From NCBI GenBank assembly GCA_026399075.1, contig JAPLRR010000084.1, positions 1 to 64,000 on the forward strand: 64,000 nt of DNA. Direction: 5' to 3'. Shown piece by piece: positions 38,001 to 46,438 of this stretch (position 1 is its first letter; every line of letters begins with the position of its first letter). The translations under genes and the position numbers were made by a program. The stretch is from Methylococcales bacterium (GTDB lineage Bacteria; Pseudomonadota; Gammaproteobacteria; Methylococcales; Methylomonadaceae). The notes beneath the pieces are model-generated. The model did not search any database and was not told the origin of the DNA. It saw only the letters and a program-made list of their open reading frames with translations.

Positions 38001-38362
38001 GCCTCTAGGTCGGATGAAAGAAATTTGTTGTCATCGCAGCAGACTGCGGCTATTTCGGTGTCAAAACAGTGTTCAGGCCTGCCGGTACAGCATTCGGACG
38101 TCATATAATCGATCAGCGATTGCATGACCGTTAAATTGGCCCGGTAACGTTGATAGCGACCTTCTTGTGTTACGTTAATCAAGCCAGAATAGGTCATGGC
38201 TCTTAAATGAAAAGACACATTGGTTGCTGGTAAAGCCAAGGCTGTAGAAATTTCACCTGCGACTAGACCCGTGGGCGCATGCTTAACGAGCAGCCGGAAA
38301 ATGTCGAGCCGTATGCCAGAGGCGAGTGACTCAAAAAGTGTTGTTGCGAGTTGCTTATCCAT
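37997..38362 (-). CDS. arsR: ArsR-type arsenite-responsive repressor
   Basis: This 121-aa winged-helix repressor is first gene of the ars operon. The recognition helix is in LALPATNVSFHLRAMTYSGL. The metal site is not the classic ELCVCDL: the Cys residues are in the C-terminal part (TSECCTGRPEHC and AAVCCDD). This is the arrangement of the ArsR branch with C-terminal As(III) thiols. The start at 38362 (MDKQLATTLFESLA) gives a typical length. The AT-rich region just upstream should hold the operator. Confidence 0.9.
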   Translation of the reverse strand: MDKQLATTLFESLASGIRLDIFRLLVKHAPTGLVAGEISTALALPATNVSFHLRAMTYSGLINVTQEGRYQRYRANLTVMQSLIDYMTSECCTGRPEHCFDTEIAAVCCDDNKFLSSDLEA

Positions 38363-38751
38363 TGGTGAACTATACAACAATTATTGAAATATAAAAATAG
38401 ATTTACATCCGTAACCCCGCCCATTGATTATGAATCAATATGTTGTGGCTTGCTTGATTCAAGAAAGTAACAAATATTCTTCGTTGTACGATTACAAAAT
38501 CCCGCACTTAAGCAAAAAAGTGATCGCCCGACATATTGCTTCTTCACAACTTGGCGTAATTTATCCTATTCGAGACAATTTTTGCCAAAAAAGGATAAAA
38601 ACTCACAGGCACGCAAAGAGCTTCCAGAACGCCCTTCACGTCCCGAAAAGAAACAAAAACACAACACGCCTTCACCCGGCCATATTTTGCGCAACACGCA
38701 TGTTCGGCGACAATTACTATGTCCGGTATGACGACAACTATTCTGACATAG
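38363..38751. other. gene-free stretch upstream of arsR with transposon-end-like repeats
   Basis: No credible gene is found. The minus-strand AT-rich part next to arsR should be the ars promoter. Two related units, cgacaattactatgtc (38708-38723) and cgacaactattctgac (38732-38747), repeat with a 24-bp period. They end in tgaca exactly where rhs sequence begins at 38752. This resembles a TGTCA-type transposon end that cut the rhs gene. Confidence 0.4.
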
Positions 38752-38916
38752 GGGGTTGGCGGTGATGCCGTCGATGCGGCCTTGGGCATCGTGGCTGTAA
38801 CGCAGGGTCAGGCCGGACGGGTAGTTTAGGCTGTCCAGCTGGCCGTATGGGTTGTAGCCCCAGTTGAGGGTGTGGCGGCTGTTGCCATGCTGGCTGGTTT
38901 GGGTTTTGCTGAGCAT
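38752..38916 (-). pseudogene. rhs core fragment
   Basis: The frame LSKTQTSQHGNSRHTLNWGY, NPYGQLDSLNYPSGLTLRYS and HDAQGRIDGITAN is nearly identical to residues of the complete Rhs protein at 15510-15665. It is cut after ITAN by the repeat-bearing sequence at 38748. There is no start and no toxin tip. Confidence 0.7.
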
Positions 38917-39000
38917 GCGAGGCGCAACGGTCGCGATCGATGCGCCTCCTTACGTCGGCACATCCTATTGGCCATCGCATTTAGCGCACGTTTTCGGGTT

Positions 39001-39389
39001 GCATAAGACCGCCGTCTGTTCACCCGGTACTGGTAGCGGGTGGTGCCAGTGGCGTCTTGGTTTGGTCGAGCTGGCCTTCCGCGTCCCAGGTGTAGGTGGT
39101 GCCGCCGTCCTGTACCAGATTGCCGCCCGCGTTATGGCGGTAGTTGTGTGGGGGCGTGCCCTTGGTTTTGCTGGCCGCCATTGGTTGCTGGCGGCGGCGA
39201 TGCGGTGGTCGGTGATGGTGCCGCCGTTTTGCTGGCGGGTGCGGTTGCCGTTGGCGTCGTATTGTTGGCTTTGCTGGCCAGTGGCGCTGTGTTCGCTGCG
39301 CAGGCGCCCCAGTTCGTCGTAGCTGAAGTTGCGGTCGCGGGTTGGGGTTTTGTTGTGGCTGTAGGCGCTGACGTGGCTGTCGGCATCGT
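39001..39389 (-). pseudogene. rhs core cassette, copy B
   Basis: This 389-bp piece has the same boundaries as the copy at 18350-18740 and the opposite orientation. It has the Trp codon where copy A has a stop, but a one-base loss in the 'SNQLAASK' region shifts the frame. It ends in the same non-rhs sequence gggtgaacagacggcggtct. It lies downstream of a toxin tip and immunity gene, as displaced rhs ends often do. Confidence 0.7.
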
Positions 39390-39496
39390 AGACAAGTCTC
39401 CAGATTGACAGTGCGTAGGTTGCGGTTGGTGATAGCCAACCCAACGTTTTGGCGCGGATAATGTTGAGTTCCGAAAAGCAGGCAACCCAACGCGAC

Positions 39497-39796
39497 TTAA
39501 TCGTCCCTACGGCTCTTAATTCGAGGTAAAAATTTATTCTCAGCCTCAAGCAGACGAAAAGTGACCGTTATCGAATTTTTTTCAATAGTAGTTGCGTCTG
39601 GATAATCGTTTATAAACCAAGTGACCCATTTATGTTTATCGTTGCCAAAATTAGTGCCCGATTTATTAGCCAGTTGCACTTGAATATCTTCTAAAAACAT
39701 GGGTTCAATATTTTCATCAAGCCCTGCCTTTCCGTTATAAAGTAATTCGCGCATTAAAAAATATATGCTTGTTTTTTGTAGCTTTATATCATTCAT
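39497..39796 (-). CDS. candidate immunity protein for the second Rhs tip
   Basis: This 99-aa acidic/basic soluble protein starts MNDIKLQKTSIYFLMRELLY. Its start overlaps the Rhs tip stop by 4 nt (ATGA), the usual toxin-immunity arrangement. GC is low like that of the tip. No family was recognised. The function is inferred from position only. Confidence 0.6.
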   Translation of the reverse strand: MNDIKLQKTSIYFLMRELLYNGKAGLDENIEPMFLEDIQVQLANKSGTNFGNDKHKWVTWFINDYPDATTIEKNSITVTFRLLEAENKFLPRIKSRRDD

Positions 39797-40698
39797 TTCA
39801 AATAGGCTATTTGATCAGCTAATAATGGGCAGCTTTGTTTAAACATTCGAACAGAATTATTGAAGGCTTGTTTAGTTAAATCATCAATTTTTACATTTCC
39901 CAAGCGAATAGAAAGTGACATGGCTACAAGCTCATCAAGCCATTCTTCACAAGGATCATCTCCATCGTCATCAGGAGAAGGGCAACTTTCTGTTGGTTTC
40001 GCCTTGACTGGGAACTTTACAACATTATTTGGCAAATCTTTTGGGTCTGTTTTAGAACCCATAGGTGGAAAATAAATATCTATAGGTCTTACGATACTCC
40101 CAGTCGGATTTGATACCAAGTTTTGGGGTGGTAATCCAGTCCCTCTAAATAATCCCAACGGATCAATGAAATTAACCGGATTCCCCCCGACATACACATA
40201 AGTATTCAACCCGCCCGCCAACCCTATCCGGTCGCTTTGGATGTAGCGGCCTTTGGCTGGGCTGTAGTAACGGGTCATATTGTAGTGCAAGCCCGTCTCG
40301 GCATCAAAGTATTGGCCGGGGAAGCGCAGGTTGTAGGTAAAGCGCTTGCCGTCGTGGTCGGGGTCTTCTTGGGGGCTTCCGTTGCCGAAGGCGTCGCTGT
40401 TGTCCCAACGCCAGACGGTGCGGTTGGCGGTGTCGAGGATGGCGCGCGGGGTGTTGAGGTGGTCGGCGTGGATGTGGTAGTGCCGGAAGCGCGGCACCGG
40501 TCTTGGGTTTGGGGCTTGGGTGTTGTTTTTGCCGTCCGGCAGGATGACGGCCACGGGCAGGTCGCCCAGCCAGACGGTTTTCTGACGCGGGGTGCCGGTG
40601 TTGTCGTATTCGCCGAGCAGGTGGCCAAACTGGTCGTATAGGTAGCGGTGCGGGAGGTGCCGGGCAAGGACTTCTCCAGGCCGCCAGCTTCTTTCCAA
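39793..40698 (-). CDS. orphan Rhs C-terminal module with unique tip
   Basis: This 301-aa frame begins with a few residues from the upstream hydrolase fragment. It then carries the last 170 residues of an Rhs core (RYLYDQFGHLLGEYDNTG … YNMTRYYSPAKGRYIQSDRI … NFIDPLGLF). After the conserved DPLGLF comes a tip of about 115 residues (FRGTGLPPQNLVSNPTGSIV … LDELVAMSLSIRLGNVKI) unlike the tip at 17 kb. There is no start of its own and no shell, so it is either silent or a donor cassette for recombination with the complete rhs gene. Confidence 0.7.
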   Translation of the reverse strand: MERSWRPGEVLARHLPHRYLYDQFGHLLGEYDNTGTPRQKTVWLGDLPVAVILPDGKNNTQAPNPRPVPRFRHYHIHADHLNTPRAILDTANRTVWRWDNSDAFGNGSPQEDPDHDGKRFTYNLRFPGQYFDAETGLHYNMTRYYSPAKGRYIQSDRIGLAGGLNTYVYVGGNPVNFIDPLGLFRGTGLPPQNLVSNPTGSIVRPIDIYFPPMGSKTDPKDLPNNVVKFPVKAKPTESCPSPDDDGDDPCEEWLDELVAMSLSIRLGNVKIDDLTKQAFNNSVRMFKQSCPLLADQIAYLK

Positions 40699-40874
40699 TA
40701 CTCCATGATGGCCAACTGCTTATCGTAGGTGGGCGAGTTGGTCACAACCTTGTACTGCTTACCGTGGTGGATGACCAACTTGCTATCGACGTACTCGAAT
40801 ACGGCCGAGTCGCCGGTGGCGTCTGAAATCACCAAGTGCATGTTCGCAGGCCGATTGGTATTTTGGGCTTCCAA
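40662..40874 (-). pseudogene. choloylglycine hydrolase/penicillin acylase family fragment
   Basis: The residues HLVISDATGDSAVFEYVDSK, LVIHHGKQYKVVTNSPTYDK and QLAIMEYWKEAGGLEKSLPG are a typical middle segment of linear-amide C-N hydrolases of the Ntn type. It includes the conserved Asn-Ser-Pro-Thr-Tyr. The catalytic N-terminal Cys and the C-terminal half are missing. The piece is fused in frame to rhs at 40661. Confidence 0.65.
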
Positions 40875-41063
40875 TTAAAGCCGGTAGTTTTCAAAAACAA
40901 TCGGTTAAAATAGCTGGTTCCCTACCTTTTCTTGGCAGTGGAAGTGCACCCATTTCATCAACCAACCATGAAAACAGATCGGGAAAATCCCTGCCAGACA
41001 AGCGCATTACCGCCGTTGTTCCATACGGGTGACCACGGCTCAGAAATGGGCACTATGGTGCGA
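40875..41063. other. short stretch with an unassigned coding remnant
   Basis: On the minus strand a start-less frame (RGHPYGTTAVMRLSGRDFPD then LFSWLVDEMGALPLPRKG) runs until shortly before the hydrolase fragment. It looks protein-like, but I do not recognise it. No other signal is seen. Confidence 0.25.
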
Positions 41064-41588
41064 TTATGACTCCACCATCTTTGCAATCGCTTGCATTGGC
41101 AGTATCAGTCGAAGAGAATCCGGTAAGCGGACGAAGCCATTAGCCTCGTAGAAGGCGGCAGCCTGCTCGCTGATGGCGTCTACGATGAGCATGGAAGATC
41201 CAACTGAACTTGCACTCACGTAAGCCCGTTTCACCGCATCCGCGAGCAATAATGCGCCCAGCCCCTGTCTTTGTCGATGGCCTACGACGGCCAGACGGCC
41301 TAGGAGGGTTGCACTGACCAACGGATAGCGTGGGACGTGCTTGCGGGCATCTTCCGGTACCTCCCCTTGCGCGAACGTGGTTGCACACAAGGTGTAGTAG
41401 CCGATTACTTCAGTCGGTTCGCGCGGATCGACGAGAACGAATACGCCATTGATTTTGCGCTTCACATCCTGATTGGCTTGCGTTTTTAAATATCGATCCA
41501 GGCTTTCGATGCCGCAGGCAAAGCCCGCACGATTGTGATGGGGGCCGAATGGTTCGATTTTTAAGTCCGGCACTATTGTCCCGGGCAT
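41064..41588 (-). CDS. GNAT acetyltransferase toxin (TacT-like), second module
   Basis: This 174-aa protein has the acetyl-CoA loop RQGLGALLLADAVKRA near residue 105 preceded by LLGRLAVVGH. AAAFYEANGFVRLPDS is near residue 141. It follows its antitoxin without a gap (41589/41588). The order and fold are the same as at 530-1326, but the sequences are well diverged. It is intact. A tRNA-acetylating toxin role is expected from the family. Confidence 0.85.
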   Translation of the reverse strand: MPGTIVPDLKIEPFGPHHNRAGFACGIESLDRYLKTQANQDVKRKINGVFVLVDPREPTEVIGYYTLCATTFAQGEVPEDARKHVPRYPLVSATLLGRLAVVGHRQRQGLGALLLADAVKRAYVSASSVGSSMLIVDAISEQAAAFYEANGFVRLPDSLRLILPMQAIAKMVES

Positions 41589-41891
41589 TTATGAGATGAT
41601 CCGCCGTTTGTGCTCGGCTAGTGCGCGAACCAGTCGCTCACTGGGTTGCGGTGGACTCATGAGCGTATCGAAAAAGACCTTTCGGTCAAGATCGGAAAGT
41701 ATAAGTGCTTCGTGCTCGGCAATGGTTCGTCGCGCAGCATCGGTAAGTGCCGCTATACAAAAGTCAGTCAGTTTTCGTGATTCAAGTTGGGCGGCGCGTT
41801 CGATCAGGTCCTTCGTCTGTTCATCCAAACGAAAACCGAGTCTTTCCTTGTGTGCAGGTTTTTGTGCTAACGGCACTTTATTGCTGGGCAT
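41589..41891 (-). CDS. DUF1778 ribbon-helix-helix antitoxin, second module
   Basis: This 100-aa protein reads RLGFRLDEQTKDLIERAAQL in the DNA-binding part and EALILSDLDRKVFFDTLMSP then PPQPSERLVRAL in the toxin-binding tail. The latter matches the DUF1778 consensus. It is directly upstream of its GNAT toxin and likely autoregulated. The first ATG gives a normal length. Confidence 0.85.
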   Translation of the reverse strand: MPSNKVPLAQKPAHKERLGFRLDEQTKDLIERAAQLESRKLTDFCIAALTDAARRTIAEHEALILSDLDRKVFFDTLMSPPQPSERLVRALAEHKRRIIS

Positions 41892-42068
41892 GGCGGAACC
41901 TCATGGGTCATGTTCATCATATTGGCTAGTATTGTACGTCAGTTTGACGACTTTTAATAATCACTGTCACGTGTGTTTGGCATCCCGGTTGTAAACTAGA
42001 TTTGAAACCTGAGCGGGTAGTAAGCGATCACTGTTTCACTGGTAAGCGCCATGCCATCGTTTAATTAG

Positions 42069-42799
42069 CGTAGAACGAACTAAATTTAGAACCCCATTAA
42101 TTAATCCTAGGTAAACCCCCGGCTCTGCCGGGGGACTCACAAAGTTTGACAATTCCGGGAATCATCGAGAGTCTCCCAACCTGTGAACCGCCTAAAGTTC
42201 TAAAGATAGAGGAAACAAACGATGAATCCAGCAGAAAGTTTAAAGTATACTTGTGGGAATGTAAGTACCATGTGGTATGGATACCCAAATACAGAAAGAA
42301 AACGCTGTACATGGAACTAAGGAGGCATTTGGGGGAGCTGTTGAAAGCTTTGGCGGCTCAGAAGGAGTGCCGGATATTGGAAGGACATTTAGTGTCCTAC
42401 CATGTGCATATTTTGATCTCGATCCCGTCCAAATATTCCGTGTCGCAGATAGTTGGCTTTATTAAGGGTAAAAGCGCAATTGCCATAGCCCGCAATGTGT
42501 GGGGCGAAGGAAAAACTTTACAGGGCAAAGTTTCTGGGCGCGGGGCTACTATGTCTCAACGGTCGGCAAAGATGAAGAGGCCGTCCGTGAGTACATAAAG
42601 CATCAGGAAGAAGAGGACAAGCGAATTGAGCAGCTAAGCCTGTTTTAGAGCGCCGCCACCCTTCAGGTGGCGCACATTATTAACCCGCTTTGAGCGGTTC
42701 ACATTTACAAGCCTCCGGCTTTGCCGGAGGTATTTTGACTTTAAATCCATAAGTTTTAAATTTAGTTACGCGTTTGTTCTAAATTTCGTTCGTTGTACG
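42069..42799. mobile_element. IS200/IS605-type element inside a 24-bp inverted-repeat unit
   Basis: A tnpA pseudogene is bounded by two stem-loops, cccccggctctgccggggg (42116-42134) and cctccggctttgccggagg (42712-42730), as in IS200/IS605 elements. Outside these, 42069-42092 and 42776-42799 are imperfect 24-bp inverted repeats (21 of 24 match; core cgaac-aaatttagaac). IS200 elements do not themselves carry inverted repeats, so the outer pair may be an older MITE that received the insertion. Confidence 0.6.
42146..42648 (+). pseudogene. IS200/IS605 TnpA transposase, frameshifted
   Basis: The frame contains ECKYHVVWIPKYRKKTLYME and the HUH pair in SYHVHILISIPSKYSV. The family usually has DHVHM here, so the first position of the motif is changed. 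After SAIAIARNVWG one base is missing near 42503. The rest is in another frame (RRKNFTGQSFWARGYYVSTV … EEEDKRIEQLSLF), with the catalytic Tyr region, ending at 42648. The transposase is inactive as sequenced. The true start is uncertain. Confidence 0.75.
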
Positions 42800-42826
42800 G
42801 CGGTAAAAACGAAGCTGCTTGCGTTG

Positions 42827-43333
42827 CTAGAGCTGCTTGTTTAGCAAACCATGAATTTTATTGGCTAGCGATTTAACAGCGCGTTGTGTGACTTTTTCGT
42901 GGTTACCCTTAAGTTCAATGTCATAGCTTGCGGCCAAGGTTTGGGTTTTTACATTGATCACATGGGCTATTAAATACGAAAATAAAAAGCTCGGCTTACT
43001 GTGCTGACTGACGACTATCCATTCGGCGCCATAGTGCTCACCCAGTTGGGCGGCAAGATCATTATAGCGAAACAAATAGCCAAAACTGGAATTGGCGGCT
43101 TGTTGCTCCCCTTTGCTAATGTGAATAATTTCGTAATTGCCGATTTCGCTTATCGCCTGCTCCAACAGGGGGCTAATGGATGCAGTGCGCAAGATTTCCT
43201 GAGGCGTGTTAGGCAAGGATGTAATATCGTTCAATTCAAAATTTAAGACGGCTATGCGTGGCGCGGCGTCAGCGTTGTTTAACAACAGCAGACACAGTGC
43301 CGGTGCGAGTAGTATTGATTTCAAACGTGTCAT
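42827..43333 (-). CDS. DUF2380 periplasmic protein
   Basis: This 168-aa protein has a clear Sec signal peptide (LLAPALCLLLLNNADAAP, cleavage near residue 23). The family segments PRIAVLNFELNDITSLP, GYLFRYNDLAAQLGEHYGAE and SFLFSYLIAHVINVKTQTL are visible. DUF2380 proteins are often found near PQQ-dependent alcohol dehydrogenase and two-component genes. Here the gene is followed upstream by an SRPBCC gene in the same direction, likely one operon. The molecular role is unknown. Confidence 0.75.
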   Translation of the reverse strand: MTRLKSILLAPALCLLLLNNADAAPRIAVLNFELNDITSLPNTPQEILRTASISPLLEQAISEIGNYEIIHISKGEQQAANSSFGYLFRYNDLAAQLGEHYGAEWIVVSQHSKPSFLFSYLIAHVINVKTQTLAASYDIELKGNHEKVTQRAVKSLANKIHGLLNKQL

Positions 43334-43355
43334 GGTGTTCTCCTCAAGCGTGTTA

Positions 43356-43790
43356 TCAAGTACGGTTTAGTTGTTGTAATTCCACTTCCAAACCATCGAT
43401 GCCCTCGGTAAGCGCATGGTGTATCAATCCGACCATGGCATCACGCTGCCCTTCCTGCACATCAATTTCTACCGTCCATGATAGTTCGGCCTTAGCATCG
43501 CTTACCTTGCGGACGTTTACCGTACCCAAATAGCTTAGCACCGGAAACGGTGATTCGATTCTGTTGTAGCGTAAGCTTTGTTGCTGATGATCGATGGATT
43601 CAATACGATCTTTTATTTTCCCGCCATCCACCATGGTCAAGATGCGCGTTGCCCCCTCTCCGGCACCTAACACAGAGCAGCCAGAAATTATCGGAAACCA
43701 GCGATCAAGTCCGCCGATACGGCTAATCGCCGCCCAAGCCTGATCGGCAATAGCGTTGATGGTTTTAGTAACGTTTATGTGTTCAATCAT
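43356..43790 (-). CDS. SRPBCC-family (MxaD-like) protein
   Basis: This 144-aa protein has a START/SRPBCC fold: N-terminal strand EHINVTKTINAIADQAWAAI, then GGLDRWFPIISGCSVLGAGE and the long C-terminal helix AMVGLIHHALTEGIDGLEVE. MxaD, needed for efficient methanol dehydrogenase-cytochrome interaction, is of this fold, and proteins like this occur in alcohol-oxidation clusters. There is no signal peptide. The link to MxaD is by fold and context, not proven. It is divergent from the sensor kinase gene. Confidence 0.65.
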   Translation of the reverse strand: MIEHINVTKTINAIADQAWAAISRIGGLDRWFPIISGCSVLGAGEGATRILTMVDGGKIKDRIESIDHQQQSLRYNRIESPFPVLSYLGTVNVRKVSDAKAELSWTVEIDVQEGQRDAMVGLIHHALTEGIDGLEVELQQLNRT

Positions 43791-43976
43791 AGTCTATTCT
43801 CCAAAAGTGGGGCTGCCGTGAATATCGGCAAGCAATAGTTTAGTAAATCGCCATTGCTGGGTAAGCCGATAATTGCCCGCAGAATACGGGCAATTTGCCC
43901 GCGTTTATGTGGGTCGGCTATTCAAGGTATTTGGCGGCCCTTATAATGGTGTCATCGCTGGCTTATCCGACTTACC

Positions 43977-45335
43977 ATGAATCTACAATTCCATTTATTG
44001 TCCCGCATCACGGTGGTCGCGCTGATTTGTCTGTTGGCTACTGCAAGCTATGTGCTGTATCACAGTGATAAGCAATTCGGACAGTCAACACAAATCATTG
44101 CCGATTCCCTGGGCAAGCAACTGGAGATGCAACTTTTTCGCATCAATGCCGGTGTCGGCCAAATTAAGCAGTTTCCAGACTTTGATCTATGGAAACAGAC
44201 TGGTAATGCAGCTGGAGTTTGTGTCCGCTTTATAGCAACCGATGGTGTTGTCCAGCGCAATCTTTGTAACGGCCCACAAGCGGATGATCTGAACTATCCT
44301 GATGCTTTCGAGACTTTTTACCGTTGGCTTTTTACTGCCGGTTTTGAGAAAACGCGGGCGATTGCATTCAATGGTCAGGTTTATGGCACACTGACGGTTA
44401 CCCCCAGTGCTGAGATGGAAATAGCCCAGGCTTGGGAAAATATTAGCGGTTTGCTGGGACTGTCAACCATGACCGTTTTGGCTGTTAGTCTGCTGATATT
44501 TTTGAGCGTCAACCGTGCCTTGCGACCAGCCGGAATCATTGTCGCCGGACTGGAACGTATGGAAACGGCACACGCTTACCGGCTGCCGCCGTTCGAGCTG
44601 ATTGAATGGCAACGTACCGCCAAAGCTATCAATCAACTGGCGGCAAGTCAGCAACAGTTGCTTGCCGAACGTCAAAAACTGACCATAAAGCTAATGAATC
44701 TTCAGGAGGAAGAGCGCCGTATTCTGGCACTGGAACTGCATGACGAGTTCGGCCAATGCCTGGCCGCGATCAACGCAGTTGCCGCCTCTATCGCGCAAAC
44801 GGCGAAACAACAGTGTCCGGACTTGATGGGTGACGCCGATCATATCAGCCGGATTACCCAGCACATGCTCGATAATGTGCGTGATCTTTTGCTGCGTTTG
44901 CGTCCCGCCGAGCTTGATGAACTGGGGCTAGCGGCCAGCCTGAACAGTCTGGTCTCGGGATGGAATACGCGTAGCGGCGGTAAATGTCATTATCAACTGA
45001 ACATCGTCGGCGATTGCGTCTTGCTGTCGGAGCCGCTGATGATCACGCTGTTTAGGATTGCCCAAGAATGCCTGACCAATATCGCTAAACATTCAGCGGC
45101 CCAGAACGCAATAATCACCCTTGCAATTACAGAAAATGCCGTCACCTTGACTGTTGAAGATGATGGCTGCGTCACCGACTTGCCATTTCCCGAAGGTTCA
45201 GGCATCGGCCTGCTTGGTATTCGCGAACGCGTTACAGCGTTGGCTGGACGACTGACCTTAGCCATCGTCCAGCCCCACGGATTGAAGGCTGAAGTTTGGC
45301 TACCCATTATTTCCATTGCTGAGCCACAGACATGA
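43977..45335 (+). CDS. membrane sensor histidine kinase (NarX/UhpB type)
   Basis: This 452-aa kinase has transmembrane helices near residues 7-29 (ITVVALICLLATASYVLYH) and 160-180 (LGLSTMTVLAVSLLIFLSV), with a periplasmic sensor part between. A HAMP-like linker follows. The HisKA_3 box (ALELHDEFGQCLAAINAV, phospho-His near residue 252) and HATPase_c (GIGLLGIRERVTALAGRL) are intact. It overlaps the response regulator by 4 nt. The signal is unknown. Neighbours suggest control of C1 or alcohol metabolism. Confidence 0.88.
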   Translation: MNLQFHLLSRITVVALICLLATASYVLYHSDKQFGQSTQIIADSLGKQLEMQLFRINAGVGQIKQFPDFDLWKQTGNAAGVCVRFIATDGVVQRNLCNGPQADDLNYPDAFETFYRWLFTAGFEKTRAIAFNGQVYGTLTVTPSAEMEIAQAWENISGLLGLSTMTVLAVSLLIFLSVNRALRPAGIIVAGLERMETAHAYRLPPFELIEWQRTAKAINQLAASQQQLLAERQKLTIKLMNLQEEERRILALELHDEFGQCLAAINAVAASIAQTAKQQCPDLMGDADHISRITQHMLDNVRDLLLRLRPAELDELGLAASLNSLVSGWNTRSGGKCHYQLNIVGDCVLLSEPLMITLFRIAQECLTNIAKHSAAQNAIITLAITENAVTLTVEDDGCVTDLPFPEGSGIGLLGIRERVTALAGRLTLAIVQPHGLKAEVWLPIISIAEPQT

Positions 45336-46003
45336 ACGTTATGCCAACGATCAAGATTTTGCTGGTTGATGATCACGCTATCGTTCGCGAAGGCTATCTG
45401 TCGCTGCTGGCAAAACAGACCGGCTTGCAAGTGGTTGCGGTAGCCGCCGACGGCATTCAGGCCTATCAGCGATTTAAGGAATCCAGGCCCGATGTAGTGG
45501 TTACCGATCTTTCTCTGCCGGGGATCAGTGGTCTGGAACTTATTTCCCGCATCAAACAACGCGATGCGAACGCGAAGATGCTGGTGTTCAGCATGCACCA
45601 AAATCCAAGTTTTGCTGTACAGGCCAGCCGTGCGGGCGCCTTGGGCTATATTACTAAAAGCAGTCCGCCGGAAGTATTGTTACGGGCTATCCATGACGTT
45701 TATTGTGGTCGCCACACCCTAAGTACCGACATTGCCCAAGCGCTGGCCCTGGAAAAAATCGGCAGTGAACAAATGGCCTTGGAAACATTAACAGTACGGG
45801 AATTTGAGATTCTGCGCTTGCTGGTCGAAGCGAAAACCACAGAGCATATTGCGCAAACCCTCAACATCAGCCCGAAAACGGTCAGCAACTGCCATTACTT
45901 GATCAAGCGCAAACTGGGCGTTACCGGAGACATAGAGTTGATGCGGCTGGCAATCCGCTTGAATGTCATCAGTCTTTTGGATTTGTCTCTTTCAACTAAT
46001 TAA
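45332..46003 (+). CDS. LuxR/NarL-family response regulator
   Basis: This 223-aa regulator has a receiver domain with LLVDDHAIVREGYLSLL (acidic pocket), the phospho-acceptor Asp in VVVTDLSLPGISGLEL near residue 58, and Lys in ITKSSPPEVLL. The LuxR-type HTH is LTVREFEILRLLVEAKTTEH then IAQTLNISPKTVSNCHYL. It is the partner of the kinase whose stop it overlaps. Targets are not visible. Confidence 0.9.
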   Translation: MNVMPTIKILLVDDHAIVREGYLSLLAKQTGLQVVAVAADGIQAYQRFKESRPDVVVTDLSLPGISGLELISRIKQRDANAKMLVFSMHQNPSFAVQASRAGALGYITKSSPPEVLLRAIHDVYCGRHTLSTDIAQALALEKIGSEQMALETLTVREFEILRLLVEAKTTEHIAQTLNISPKTVSNCHYLIKRKLGVTGDIELMRLAIRLNVISLLDLSLSTN

Positions 46004-46438
46004 TATCGTTAAAGGTTAGAGCACAACTCTAAATGGGGCGCTTATTGGTTAATCATTTTGGTGATTGCTGCCATCATGAGAATGGCTGTTTATCGTCTGC
46101 CCAAGCAAAAATAACCAAGAAACTTGGTAAAATCGGCGGCCAAGTGTTAAAAAGACCCCTTATAGTTTGCATAAGACTTTTCCAAAACGCTGTCGTCAAC
46201 CCTCAGCGTTCCGCCGCACTTGACACCAGCCCGTTGACTTCATTGAACCAGTTTTCACCATTGTACGATTCACGGTTCAAAAATCGGTTCTCGCTATCAT
46301 GCGGGTTCCCATCACTTCCCCAAGTGGCGACAACTCACCTGTTTGGTTTCGCCCAACAAAAATCCATTGTACATTGACAGGGTGCAACGGGCTGTACTTG
46401 GGCGCTTCATCACCCGCTTTACCCTAACCAATCAGATT
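46004..46438. other. gene-free stretch
   Basis: A 114-codon open frame (46033-46377) has composition and content unlike a protein and no ribosome-binding site. No repeat or regulatory signal is evident. The two flanking genes converge here, so only terminators are expected. Confidence 0.35.

Noticed and set aside
46033-46377. 114-codon open frame after the response regulator
   Set aside because: No start signal, mixed composition and no recognisable motif; judged to be chance.
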